From positions 27,009,744 through 27,073,743 of the forward strand of contig CM032123.1 of assembly GCA_018894105.1 (NCBI GenBank): a DNA stretch of 64,000 nt. The letters are read 5' to 3'. How positions within the stretch are numbered: the first letter of the stretch is position 1; each line of letters begins with the position of its first letter. Source of the stretch: Jacaranda mimosifolia. Its lineage: Eukaryota; Streptophyta; Magnoliopsida; Lamiales; Bignoniaceae. Shown piece after piece: positions 35,903 through 47,689 of the stretch. The notes under the pieces were generated by a model that was not told the origin of the DNA, made no database searches, and saw nothing but the letters and a program-made list of their open reading frames with translations. Made by a program: the position numbers and the translations under genes.

Positions 35903-36965
35903 ATGGCATCAGATAAAGGTTCTCAGATACCTAATCAGGCTTGGGCAGGACGATAAGGAAGGCTGCTCGATAGATGGGCTAATATACAAAATGTTCTTAG
36001 GCATGTAACACCTACCTTACAACAACCACTGTTAGAAGAAGAAGTCTCATATTGAGGTCAACTGGCCGACCTTATGTTCTAAATGTGGTAAAGATTTATG
36101 CAATTCTGCCAGCAATAGAACAGGGTGGTAGAGTAAGGAATGTTAATGAGGTTACTAAAGACCAGGCACTGAAGTGGTTCCTTCACTTCCAACCTTCGAA
36201 ATTCCTAGGGAAACTGGAAGACAAAAAGGCCAAAGTATGGATTGAGAACTTGGAAAAAATATTTGGAACCTTACATCACCCGAACGAATAGAAAGTCAGA
36301 TTAGCTACATTTCTATTGGAAAGTGCTGGGAACAATTGGTGGAAAATGATGGACCACAGATGGGCCGCAGAAAGGATTCGACAAACTTGGGAAAACTTTA
36401 CCTAGGAGTTCATGGAAAAATATGTACCATTAGTGGCCAAGCATGCAAGAGAGAGAGAGAGAATATACAAGGCACATCATATGTCAGTCAGTATGAGGCC
36501 ATTTTTAGCTGACTGATTCAGTATACGCCCCACATACTTGCAGACAAAGAGCATTAGACTTGTAAATTTATGGAAAGATTGCGATTGGGACTTAGATGAG
36601 CCCTTGCCACATGTGACTTGTTGAGCTTTAACCATGTTGTGAGTAAGGCGCTGCAGGTAGAGTTAGAACTATGGGAAATTCAACAAATAAAAGATAAAGG
36701 GTGAAAGGGAAGAATGCCCCCTGGTGAACAGAATAACCCTAGAAAGAAATAGCCAAAATTTCAAAGTTGGGGCGGTAGTCAGCAAGCTCACCAGGCCATT
36801 AGGGCCGTAGATTTGGCTTGAGTGGTGGCACCAAAGAAATGTGGATTTTGTGGAGGACAAGGCCACAAAGAATCTAAATGTTGAAAAAGCATGGCAGATA
36901 TATGGGTTGTGGTAGCAATCCACACTTTGTTAGAGATTGCCCCAACAGAAGGAAGCCAACACCTA
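35903..36965 (+). pseudogene. gag: gypsy-C gag remnant
   Basis: The likely start is the ATG at 35903 (MASDKGSQIPNQ). After a frameshift the open stretch 36052-36291 carries KWFLHFQPSKFLGKLEDKKA and WIENLEKIFGTLHHP, the conserved Ty3/gypsy gag core, then LATFLLESAGNNWWKMM. Near 36837-36881 one intact CCHC zinc knuckle (CGFCGGQGHKESKC) remains. A second near 36905-36950 (GCGSNPHFVRDCP) has lost its first Cys. Stops and frame changes between these parts make it non-functional. It is the fuller relative of the gypsy-A gag. Confidence 0.88.
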
Positions 36966-37059
36966 CAGGGAAAGGAAAATAGGTGGCAGAGACCTCTGGG
37001 AAACTGAAGGTCTGAGCACGTGCATATGCTTTGATATGAAAAGAGGCGCCAGACCCCAA

Positions 37060-37620
37060 TGAAATGGTTGAAGGTATGGTTTCTATTTATGGAATTAATG
37101 GTAACGCTTTATAAGATCCTGGAGCTACTCATTCCTTTATATCTAAATCTTTTTCTCGTAAGTTGAATATACAACATGAAATCATGGCTTATCAAATAGA
37201 AGTACAAATACCCTTAGGGGTAGGGTTGTTAGCCGATTCTATGTATTGGGCATGCCTAGTTATGATCGGGGACAGAGAGTATCCAGCCGATCTTATAGAA
37301 ATGCCTATTTGGGAGTATGATTTAATACTTGGAATGGATTAGCTGTACCAACATTAGGCACAAATGAATTGTTACACCAAGTGTATCACTCTTGGAGACA
37401 AGATACCAATACCGACACATCATTCCACATATATAACTTCCCCGATACCTATTATATCCATGGTAGAGGCCAGGAAATTTTTGAGGGAAGGAGGACAGGA
37501 ATTTCTAGCGTACCTTATCAATAAACCCAGGGACACAGCCTCAATAGAAGAAGTGAAAATAGTGGCTGATTATCCAGATGTATTTACAGAGGACTAAACT
37601 GATTACCACCTGAAAGAGAG
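37060..37620 (+). pseudogene. gypsy-C protease remnant
   Basis: The active-site region reads DPGATHSFIS at about 37115-37144. The catalytic Asp is present but the usual Thr/Ser of D-T/S-G-A is Pro. Further conserved parts follow (MPIWEYDLILGMD near 37300-37341, followed by a stop), and the linker to reverse transcriptase (VADYPDVFTED) lies in the open stretch 37364-37597. A stop after FTED and the loss of similarity beyond 37620 end the element. Confidence 0.82.
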
Positions 37621-37625
37621 ATTGG

Positions 37626-39480
37626 AGCAGGTTTTTCATCCAATTTTTGGCTATTAACTTGTTGTTTTGGTGGTGTAAGTGTGTGTAAAAGTTGTTGAAT
37701 TTAGGTTCTAGATTTTTATTACTATCTAGGATTCAATTTTGGCAGGAGTCATTCCATAGTTGTGATGGAAGATGAACTCTTTATTGCTTTTTGTTGGAAT
37801 AAGCATGTGCAGTCTGGTTCAAGTTCTGCAAAAAATGGTTAGTATTGATCTCAGATTCATTATCTCATGATTTGAATAGTGCATATAGTTTAGCCTTTTG
37901 CTCTTTACTCTTTTATTTTTATATACCTTTCTCTAAAGTTGGATGCTTCTTAGTAATATTGAGTACTTCGGATGGTGCACTCATGGCAAGTCATATTATC
38001 TAGCCATATCACTTTCATATACCATTGGTTTTCCTTGTTTTTGGGGTAGGGGAGAGGATGTGGTGGGTGGGGATGGGGGTGGGGTGAGTTTTGGTTTTCT
38101 CTAAAATTTTATTTGATTTTGTATGACTTTGAAATTATTGTTTTTCTTGTAGGTCAGGACAATATATAGGTGCTGGGCTTGGTGCCAATTAATATTTACA
38201 CTTTTGTTTTGTTATTCTCTGGAATTCATGTTAAAGATAAAAATTTTAAATTGTCATGTAGATATTGTTCAATCCCTATGTAAGGTTCATTTGTATCCAT
38301 TCAAATCACCCTTAATTCGTATATATTGTGAAATTTTCTTTTTAGCATATTAAATTTGTCCTGAAATTTATTTACACACACACATACACATAAGCTCTGA
38401 AAATTGGACACTTATCAATGCATAAGAGTTTTATGTTTATGCTTATTATTTTCAAATTTGACATATATCTTCAAAGAAAAGTGTTCTTTTGCTGGTGATT
38501 CTAAGTTGAACTAGAGCCTTGCAAAGATGGCGAACTTAACCCTAACTGAGATTCTTGAAAGGGTAAGCCACTGATATTTTTTATTGTTATTTTTATTTTA
38601 TGGTATCAAATTAACATATAATTTGTAAATTTAGGTATCTATGTAAAGTAATATATATATATATAATTTATGATAATGCATGTTATGTGTTATTATTAGG
38701 CATCTGTGGTTGGTTGATAAACATAAAATACAAATGTATAATTATTTTGAAGTAATAGTAAATTAAAAAATTACAATTATTTTTTATGGGAATATTTTGG
38801 ATTTTGTAGGTTAGATTAATTTATTAAAAACTAGGTTTGGCTTGATGAATATTTATATACATTTGACCATTACAAGTATGTTATGTGGAGTTGTAGTTAT
38901 ACAATAAAACTTCTTTATACATAATTTAGTTACATACCTCTCTCTTGACATATGTTTTTACCATTAGATATAAATTTCACTTGAAGTTTGATGCATGAAC
39001 ACAAATTTCTTCTTTGCTTTATTTTGGTTGTACACATGATTTAACCTTTTTAGTAAAATAACTAATTTTCATGTATTATTAATTACATCAACAAAATTGG
39101 ATTGGTAAATTATTTTATTTTCATTTGTTCTTTGAATTGGACAATGTAAATTCCTTATAATTGAAAGAGTTACTTGATTATATTAATTTTGTTATATATA
39201 TATATTTTTTTTATTTATTTAATAGTGTCTTTATCATAGAGGTATATACAAATTTTTAATTGCATTGCTATGAAAAAAATGTTATTATCATGTAATTCAT
39301 CAGTTAATTTTTATTATACTGAATAATTTTTTTTAAAGATTAAACACTTTACACTTTATGCACGCAAGGCTCGTACGCGACGACGCTACTAGGTTATAAG
39401 TCCTATAGTCTTTGTCAAATTTTAAGCATCATCAATTGTACTTAGCATTCATTTTTTCTTTTTGCCTAAAATTTGTCTTT
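37626..39480. other. unassigned DNA with two possible exon-like segments
   Basis: No transposon signature was recognised. Two short segments look like coding exons with donor sites. The first, 37765-37837, starts ATGGAAGATGAACTC and ends before GTTAGT. The second, 38527-38562, has the plant-like start context AAGATGGCG and ends before GTAAGC. Both are too short to identify and could be chance. The rest is AT-rich. Confidence 0.3.
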
Positions 39481-39791
39481 TTGCATGGGACAAAATGATT
39501 AATTAGGTTTTGTGGTGTAGCAAGAGAAAGAAATCTAGAACTAGCATGGTTCCGCTCCTATGCAAGTATCTTGTGTATCTCCAAATATATAGAGAAAAGC
39601 TCACATGCATCACTGGAGATGTTGCCCTACTACGCATGCCCAAAGCATGAAACAACATAAGGATGATAGATAGTTGCGTGCCCAGTTCAAGAAGGCTTGC
39701 GCAACACCTTACAAGCCATGCGCACATAAAAAATAAATTGAGGAAAAGGTGGGCGCTTATTTTAAAATAGAGGAAAGGGGGCTAAGCCATG
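39480..39791 (+). mobile_element. relic D: upstream (U3) part of a gypsy-type LTR
   Basis: Ends exactly at the copia-2 insertion. Joining 39791 to 51080 across copia-2 puts this stretch directly before a TATAAATAG box, as expected for U3. The left edge of the LTR is not clear. Assignment to relic D depends on the downstream primer-site relic at 53106, so it is tentative. Confidence 0.42.
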
Positions 39792-40246
39792 TGAAGAGCA
39801 CATATCACATGGTTGTACATAAAACTTGCTTATATATAAACAAGAAAGCTTACCAGAAATGCTTGGATTTTTTAGGATTGTTTCACTAACCTTTTTTATG
39901 TTTTTCATTGCTCCTTTTTAGTCCAAAATTGCTTATGAACTGAAAACAACTTTGATGTCACAACTTAGATACATCTTGCAGAGATATATCCTCATGTGGA
40001 TTGATCACACACTAGCACACATTGTTTACACACACTCAAATGCAGGATTTCCCTTTTTTCTGCTTACTTTAGGATTCCAAAAATAAGATTATATTATGGT
40101 TTAGTGGTGGGAGTTGTACAAAAAGATGGGGATGTTGGTGGTTTCTTCTTTTCATGGATTGGTTAATGGACTTGGGTCAGCCCATATGGGCAACCCAAAT
40201 GAATCTAGGTTAGCCCATACAGTTGACCTATTTTATTTTTCCAACA
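39792..40246 (-). repeat. copia-2 3' LTR (455 bp)
   Basis: Minus-strand start TGTTGGAAAAATAAAATAGG at 40246, end at 39792. It matches 49719-51074 once the insertion there is removed, and preserves the empty site of that insertion near 39900. Confidence 0.92.
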
Positions 40247-40262
40247 TCTCTCACTTGCACAT
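40247..40262 (-). other. copia-2 polypurine tract
   Basis: The minus strand reads ATGTGCAAGTGAGAGA directly before TGTTGG, close to the AAGTGGGAGA copia tract. Confidence 0.8.
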
Positions 40263-41205
40263 GAGGGTTGACCTCACGTATGCAGTGATCATCATTATGC
40301 ACAATTTTTTCTCAACAATTTGTGCTTGCAAATAAGTCGTGTGACCAAGGAGCACATGAAAGCACAAAAGCAATACACTAGTTAAGGATATATAGCTTCT
40401 CATAAAATAAAAAATGAGGATATTCTTAACTCGTTATAACCCTAGATTTCTTTCGAACTATACTACTCGGCGTATCTCAAATATTTAAAGCATACTCGAC
40501 CTTTTATTGTATTCACAATTATATCTCACTTGAAATAATTAGCTAGCCAATGAATACAAATTAAGCATCAGTCAAAGATAATCTTCCTCCTCAATCAGTA
40601 ACTTTCAATCATCACTTCTGCCGCTTTCCTAAATATGCATAAGATTACCGTATTACTCATGGTTATTGGTGACATGCTAACATAGCAATAATCAAGTACG
40701 ATTTGAAGATACGTTGAAAGTCATAAGGGTATTACATGAGATTCTAATAAATGTCTAGGTGTCACATAATGAGAAAGTAGGGATACATTTACTCGTTGCC
40801 CAATGGTCACTTGGCACATGCGATATGAAACCTATGTTATGATGCCTTCACTCTCGATTGAAAGTTTATGTTAGTGTATCATACGAATCTAAGTTTAAGT
40901 ACACCATTGCACTTAGCTTTGGTTTTCATGTATTGTATCCTCAATAACTCAACAGTTTCAAGAAAACTCAAATCTAGCCTTTTTGACAAGTTTAGTGGAT
41001 TGTAAGGATCCATTCAAACTTTTGAAAAACAAAAGAAAACAGTTTCATCTCTACACATTTCCAAATGCCAGAGGTGATTGCTCATGTGAGAGAGTCAATC
41101 TCAATTTATCTAACATACTTCACAAAATAAATGAGAAACATGTATATTAAAAAGGAATGAAAGCGCATAATCATTCATATGTTTAAAAACATACAAAATC
41201 TCTTC
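40263..41205 (-). other. copia-2 3' non-coding region
   Basis: About 0.95 kb between the RNase H end and the polypurine tract, AT-rich, without coding or repeat signal that I can recognise. Confidence 0.6.
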
Positions 41206-41930
41206 AAATGCTATGCAATCCTAGAGCTTTAACATGATTGACAAGTGCATCTCTAGGTACTGGCATAGTGAGAGGCTTAGCCACCATTGCATATATAAAT
41301 ATCTACTTCAAGGTCACCTCTTTTTTCTAAATAACATTATGCACAATATTATATTTTGTGTCTATATGTCTAATTTTGCCATGATGTTTGGGATGTTTAG
41401 TATATGCAATGGTTGCCTAACTGTCACAATAAATAGTCACAGCTCCCACAAAGTTGTTTACAATTCCCAAATATTTCAAGAATCTTCTTAACCAAATAGC
41501 TTCTTAAATTGTGGATGAGCAAGCCACAAATTCTGCTTCCATTGTGGATGAAGATATACATGTTTGCTTTTTGCTACTCCAAGAGATGGTGCCATGATTA
41601 AGCAAGAATGCATAACCAGTAGGCTGTGTATCCTCTCAGCTACAAATTCTTTCCATGATAATATAGGGAATAGTCTGCAGTACCCCTTAGAAATCTTAAA
41701 ATCCTTTTGATAGCTTTCCAGTGTCTTCGTTCTGGATTATATTGATATTAGCTAACTAGACCCACAACATAGCATATATTGGGTGAGGGCACATTATAAC
41801 AAACATCAAGCTCCTAACAGCACTGGCATATGGCCTTTTAGATATTTCTTCTACTTCTTATGAATTTTTTGGACACATTTCATGGCTCTCACTTCGCCTT
41901 TTGCTATCGGTATATCAATAGGTTAGCAAT
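41206..41930 (-). pseudogene. copia-2 RNase H remnant
   Basis: On the minus strand the stretch gives TGYAFLLNHGTISWSSKKQ near 41600, SSSTMEAEFVA near 41540, YCDSQATIAYTKHPKHHGK near 41410, and the C-terminal AKPLTMPVPRDALVNHVKAL ending near 41230. These are the usual copia RNase H landmarks, including the D/E catalytic context. It is broken by several stops and frame changes. Confidence 0.85.
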
Positions 41931-41984
41931 TATGCATTCTAAGTCGCATCAGAATCTTTTTGATATAAGGCTCTTGAGAAAGCC

Positions 41985-42650
41985 CAATTAGCTTTCTAGA
42001 ATGATCTCTGTGATCTTTACACCAAGTATATAGTCTACTTCACCCATATCCTTTATTTTGAAGTTCGAGGATAACCATTTCTTAATGGCATTCAGAAACT
42101 CCTTATCATTTGAGGCTAACAAAATGTCATTAACATAAAGAGATAGAATTACAAATTTCTTATTAGACCTTTTAACATAAACATAGTGGTCCTCATTAAT
42201 CATGATGAAATCGTATGAAATTAAAAGCTTGATGGAATCTCAAATACCACTATCTAGAAGATTGCTCTAGGCCATGAATTAATCATTTCAATTTGTCAAC
42301 CTTGTTTTCATATCCTTCAAGAAAGAAACCTTCTAGCTATACCATATATATTTCTTCTTCAAGCTCTTCATTGAGAAATGCAATTTTCACGTCCATTTGA
42401 TGTAATTCTAAGTCCATGTTAGCCACAATAGCAAAAAGAAGACAAATAGATGTAAATCCCACTATAGGCGAAAGTGTTTTCTTCACAATTAATGCCTTCT
42501 TGTTGAGTATATCATTTTGCCACTAGGTGAGCCTTATACTCTCAATGGTTCTATCAGCTTTGCACTTAATTTTTGAGAATCCATTTGTTCCTAATAACTT
42601 TACGTCCATGAGAAAGGTCAACCAATTCCCATGCTAGGTTTGATTTCATT
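41985..42650 (-). pseudogene. copia-2 reverse transcriptase remnant
   Basis: Minus-strand landmarks are ELHQMDVKIAFLNEELEEEI near 42370-42420, IHGLEQSSR near 42270, and the open stretch 41988-42203 with LSLYVNDILLASNDKEF. The catalytic motif is YVND instead of YVDD, one G-to-A change on the coding strand, which should abolish activity. The stretch ends KDMGEVDYILGVKI, the normal copia continuation. Confidence 0.9.
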
Positions 42651-42659
42651 AACTCCATT

Positions 42660-42891
42660 TCTTCTTCCATTGCATTTTTTCATTTGTCCTTCGCTAGACA
42701 TGATAGAGCCTCATTCACAGTTTTAATCTTATCAATATTTTCTAGACAAAGTATATAAACATGATCTTAAGACTCGTTTTTCCTATCAATATGAATCAGA
42801 GAAGCATGGCCCTCAATTTCAAAATGACATTTGGGCATTATTTTCCTATTACTTTTCCGGCAATGAGATTCAGATAGATCTTTTAGATTCA
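42660..42891 (-). pseudogene. copia-2 linker between integrase and reverse transcriptase
   Basis: Low-conservation pol linker (for example KDLSESHCRKSNRK) directly abutting the hAT-like insertion. The same frame resumes on the other side of that element near 43960-44090. Confidence 0.6.
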
Positions 42892-43951
42892 TAGGGGTGT
42901 TCGCGGATTGAATTGGATCGATTTTGGGATAAAAAACCAGCTGATCCAAATTGTATAATATATATTAGATCGGTTTGGTTCTTATTATAAATGAAATCCA
43001 ATCCAATCAATTTTAAATTGGTTATTTGATTTTTCAATATATTTATTTATTTTTATTTTTTTTGAAAGTAAGCAAAAATAATATCATTTGGCAATAGAAT
43101 TGAACTGAGTAAGAACACTTAAATTATAAAATTATATAAGTCCACAAGAAGTCAACAATAAACATAATTCATAAATTCATCAAGTTTCAAATTTGACTTC
43201 CAAAAAAGCAATTACAAAAATTAAAATATCAAATGTGCAACCCGATAATCGATAACATACTTCATCTCAAGTTTTAGCCTGCACATTCGCACTCTGAAAA
43301 TAAAATAAGGAATAAGTTCAGGATGTATTAACGATCAAATTAAAAATACAAGTACATCTTTTAAAAGTAGGAAATTAAACAAGTAGTAACTTTCCTACAA
43401 TTAATCCAAGTGCAAAGAAATTAAAAACAAAAGAGATTCTGAAAATACATAAATGATATATAGCCCAGGAGAATAAAAAACAATCCACAATCTTTGGCCC
43501 TCACTGAAGATCAATTTTCACTGTGCCAAATCTGTTTCAATTTTGACTATTTCTATTTTGAGACCCCACGAAGAAAATTGTGGCAGATTTGGCAACAAAA
43601 GTGAAGGAATAAATCCTCCAAATAGGAGCCAATTTGGACCCTTCAAAAAGCTTGAGTTTGAGTCCCAATTAAAGCAATTGGCCAACAACACTTTACACTT
43701 ACATGTTTAGTTTTATTTAAATATATTTATGTATTTTTATAATTAAAATATATATTTTTTATATTACTAGTATATAAAATCGGTTCGGTTTGGATTGGAT
43801 CAGTTTTTCAGGCTCAAACTGAAAATCGAACTGATCGGTTATGAAAAAATAAATCCAATTTAAACCAAAAAAATCAATTTTAATCGTTTTTCGATTTTTT
43901 GGATTGGTTCATAGGTTTTTTTTTTAATTGGATTGGATTTAAACACCCCTA
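42892..43951. mobile_element. hAT-like non-autonomous element in copia-2 pol
   Basis: Terminal inverted repeats TAGGGGTGTT/AACACCCCTA (one mismatch near position 10-11) and a perfect 8-bp duplication TAGATTCA at 42884-42891 and 43952-43959. The ends carry repeated 'ggattggatt/aatccaatcc' subterminal motifs. At 1,060 bp no transposase is visible. The 8-bp duplication and TAGGG-type end fit hAT. Confidence 0.9.
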
Positions 43952-43959
43952 TAGATTCA

Positions 43960-44960
43960 CATTGCTCCCACTTAGATCAAGTGGTAACATATTCTTTTCA
44001 GCTTCTATTGACTCACTTGGCACATAGCCGTTTACTAAATCTGTCAATCGAAATAAAGGCTCATTTTCCTTTATTTTGCATTTATTAGGAAATTATTTTT
44101 TTAGAAAATCTGCATTCCTTGATTCAATTTCAGTTAGACTTCCATCATGTCGTTCTCATATGAACACATAACCCTTAGATTGATTAAAGTATCTGATAAA
44201 AATACTCTTCTTGCCAAATTTATTGGAAAAATCATGAATGTAAACAGCACATCCCCAAGGCCTAAGGTTGTTTAAGCCAGACTTCCTACCTATTCAAAGC
44301 TCACAAGGGGTTGAATGTATCAATTTAAAAGGTACTTTATTTAATATATAAGATATAGATAACAAAACATCTCCCTAAAATAAGATTGGCAAGTTAGCCT
44401 GCACCATCATGGACCTCGTCATATCCAACAATGTTCTATTTCTCCTTTCAGCAACGCCATTTCGTTGTGCAATGTGATGAATAGTAAACTATTGTGTCTT
44501 TCATCACACAAATCTTTAAATTGATCAAGTAGATATTCACAACCTTGATCAGTTCTTAGAGTTTTGATCTTTCTATCCATTTGATTTTCCACTTCATTCA
44601 TATAACATGTAAAACAATAAGTGCCTCAGGCTTGTGAGAAATCAAATAAACATGACCAAAACACATGAAATCATCTATAAGTAATGAAGTATGAAGCTCC
44701 ATGTTTAGCCCTCAAATTCATTAGACCACAAACATCATAATGAATTAAGAGCAATGGATATTTAGCTTGTATGGCCTTTCCAAATAGAGTACGAGTCATT
44801 TTACTAGCAAGACAATCTTCACAAGTGGATAAATCAACTTTGCAGAATGAACCTAACAATCTTTCTATTGCAAGTCAATTCATTCTATCTTACCCTATGA
44901 CTTATTCTAGCATGCCAAGCATCAACATCAACATTTGTATTACTAGAAGAACAAGCATTT
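43960..44960 (-). pseudogene. copia-2 integrase remnant
   Basis: The minus strand gives the zinc domain as WHARIGHR near 44920 and CEDCLASKM near 44810. The core follows (LLLIHYDVCGLMNLRAKHG near 44720-44760) and then GVAERRNRTLLDMTRSMM near 44400-44460. The C-terminal segment GLNNLRPWGCAVYIHDFSNK lies near 44220-44280. Stops and frameshifts are frequent. It is interrupted downstream by the hAT-like element. Confidence 0.88.
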
Positions 44961-45009
44961 AATGAAAAACAACGATCAACATAATAATTAAACATTGATT
45001 TGTCACAAT

Positions 45010-45400
45010 TCAAAATGAAAAAATCATCCCTAACATGTTTGTTACCATAAACAAATTGCCATGATAAATGTCAACAACTTCACCGACAAAGTTAAAACTT
45101 AAACCTAAACTTAGAAGAGCAACGACCAAAATAAAATTTTGTTGAATTTCTAGAGCAAGCAGGACATCATGTAGAATGAGAATTTGACCACCTTGCAACT
45201 CTAGCTTGCAAGTGCCAATCCCTTTAATCTCAACTCTTGTATTATCCTTCATATATCCATTGTACCACAAGGAATTCGGCAAAAATCTACAAAAGTATCT
45301 TGACCTGTAGTCGCATAATTTGTGGCCCCTAAGTCTATAATCCACATAGGATAAGATTCAGTGAGAAAAACAGCACTAGTAACATTAGCAAATGTAGATA
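45010..45400 (-). pseudogene. copia-2 protease remnant
   Basis: Minus-strand WIIDLGATNYATT near 45315-45350 is the copia aspartic-protease start, with D-S-G changed to D-L-G. The following open stretch (to 45010) includes IKGIGTCKLELQGG and the ALEIQQNFI segment, the normal protease continuation. Confidence 0.8.
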
Positions 45401-45409
45401 AAGCAGGTT

Positions 45410-46287
45410 TAAGTGCTACCTTATCCTTTGGAGGCTCAAGGCACTCATGGGCAAAGTGACCAAGCTTGAATTATAACACTTCATTTTGTTCTTGTCTCTC
45501 TTTTTCTTCCCAAGCTACTTTATATTAATATTGTTGTTGTTGTTGCTACAGTTAGGGTTAGTTCTTCTTTAGATCTCCTCTATTTCTCTTCCCTTTATTA
45601 TATTTTTTATAGTTCCTTTTGCACGTATGTCTAGAGAACTTAAAACTAAACTCTGCAGCAAAAGCATTTTCCATAGATTTGGCAACACTAACATGCTCGT
45701 CCTCAAGCTCAAGATGGTGAGTTGTATCAGTGAAAGTTTTAATGTTGTTATTGTGAGTAAGATTAACTTTCAAATGTTCCCACTAGTCAGGAAGAGATCG
45801 AATAAGAGCTTGAACTTATTGCTCATCAAAAAGGATAGACCAGCTTACTTAGGTTCTCTTATCATGTTTGACATCACGCTTAAATGCTGCTTGATGCTAT
45901 GATCAGGCTGCATCTTATAGGTGTCTAATTTGATAGTCAACTATATTAGATGAGTGATAGTCGTATCTCTATATTTTTTCTCTCAAGTATATCCATATGT
46001 CATGAGTAGTGGGATTGCTCAAACTTTTGAACCATATCATCAACAATAGAGCTTAACAAAATAGCTCAGGTAGTAGAATCTTTCTTTCTCCATTCCAGAT
46101 AAGCTTCTTGGTCCTTCCTCAGTTGAGCACTGCTGCCCACACAAGGTTGTTGCATAACTTGGTTGATGCCTTCCTAGGCATCCTGCTCCTGAAACACATA
46201 TCAAATCTTATGATGCCAAGTATCATAGTTGCCACCATTCAAATTGTCACCTTTATTAATATCAACAATGATTAACTTTGATGCCAT
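45410..46287 (-). pseudogene. gag: copia-2 gag remnant
   Basis: The start is the ATG at 46287 (MASKLIIVDINKGDNLNGGN), followed by YDTWHHKI, the N-terminal gag pattern of copia elements. The middle part (DMVQKFEQSHYS, KMQPDHSIKQHLSVMSNMI) fits the UBN2-type gag domain. A basic region near 45600 (KGKRNRGDLKKN) leads to a damaged zinc knuckle (KLGHFAHEC near 45430-45460) whose first half is frameshifted. Several stops. Gag would coat the RNA genome. Confidence 0.88.
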
Positions 46288-46574
46288 GTTCTGATTATTA
46301 AGAGGTGAAAACATATTATGATTCATGCCCAATTAATATACATGTTATTTTGTACTAAGCCAATTGACATTTATGATAATTCAATACAAGGTTTTGATTC
46401 ACAAGTGAACAAAGTTCCCAATTGTTATCTAAACCAAATATCTCATCACCATAAATTCAACTTTAAAGTACAAAATATTACTTGCATTCTAAGGTAAGAA
46501 TAACAACTCATCTAACCTAAGAACTCCCACTGAAATAAAGCATAATCATAAAAAATTTAAATATATAGGAGCAT

Positions 46575-47679
46575 ATAGAGGTGTCAAATGGGCCGGGCTA
46601 AGCCAGCCTAGCACATTTGATGCACAGTTCTAGATGGTTTCGAGCCGGTCCGGGCCGACTCACGGGCCATTCACGGGCCGGACCATGACGGATTTTTTTT
46701 TTTGTTGGCAAAATCCATCTTGGCTCAAAACTAGCCCACTATATAGGTGGGCTGGTTTATATATGAGCCGGACTAGGCAAGCCGGCTCGCGGACTAACCT
46801 GCTAGTTATTGTTTTTTTCAAATTTTAAAATAAGTTTAAAAATTCCAAGTTTTAGATTTATGTGATTCTTAATATTTTTTTCAACACTTACACTTTCTTG
46901 AAAGACTTAATATTTTATATTTATGTGATTTTTAATATATTACAACACTTAAATTTATACTTATATTAATTTTTTTGTATCAATTATATTTTTCCAAAAA
47001 TACCACCTAATAAGGTGGTGAGGAGTTTGGTATGGACCCCCCACTCGTCATTAATTTAAAAAAAATAATTACATAGAGGTGGATATGATCAAGCCTCTAA
47101 TGAAAGTACATATGAATAATAAAAAGAAAAAACAACTTTGTAAAATTAAATAAACAACTTTGTAATATCTAAACATATAAATATGCCCAATGATAAATCG
47201 GTCGTTCATTCAAGTGATCTAAATCGCTGTCAGATTGAGGTGCTGCAGTGGATGCGATGTCAAGCCATTCTTATTTTAATTCTTAATTTATAATATTTAC
47301 AAATTTATAATTTAAAATTTAAGAATTTATAATTTTAAATTACAAATTACAAAATTATAATTTTTCTAAATTAATAATTTTTAATTTTTAATTTAAAATT
47401 TATAAATTCTTAATTTTTTTAAAAATTATAATTTATAATTTAAATTAAAAGAAAACATTGCGGGATAAGTGGACCAACCCACGAGCTGGCCTGCTTAACC
47501 CGCAAGCTGGGCCAGCCTATGGTCCTTCATAGTTTGCGGGTCGAGCTTGTCTCAGGCTACAAAATTTCAGCTTAAGATGGGTTTTCAAGTGAGCAAGTCT
47601 AACCTAACCTATATTAAAGAATTAAGCGAGCCGAGCTGGGCAGGGTTGAGCCAGTCGGCCGACCCGTTTTGACACCTTT
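46575..47679. mobile_element. hAT-like non-autonomous element in copia-2 leader
   Basis: Inverted ends containing AGGTGTCAAA and GC-rich 'gggccgggc/gcccggcc'-like subterminal blocks. A perfect 8-bp duplication AGGAGCAT lies at 46567-46574 and 47680-47687. The interior is AT-rich with no transposase (1,105 bp). An hAT assignment fits the duplication length and end style. Confidence 0.88.
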
Positions 47680-47689
47680 AGGAGCATGT

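Larger units (their letters stand above)
31802..37625 (+). mobile_element. gypsy-C: 5' LTR and gag-protease half of a Ty3/gypsy element
   Basis: LTR 31802-34553 starts TGTAACACTCCTAAAATTT, like the gypsy-A LTR. It is followed by a degenerate initiator-Met primer site, an extra coiled-coil ORF, gag and protease. Similarity stops at about 37620, just where reverse transcriptase should begin, and no 3' LTR is present in the window. This is a truncated copy of a large-LTR family related to gypsy-A and to 1-745. Large LTRs and this gag style suggest the Tekay/Del chromovirus group, but without pol that is inference. Confidence 0.85.
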
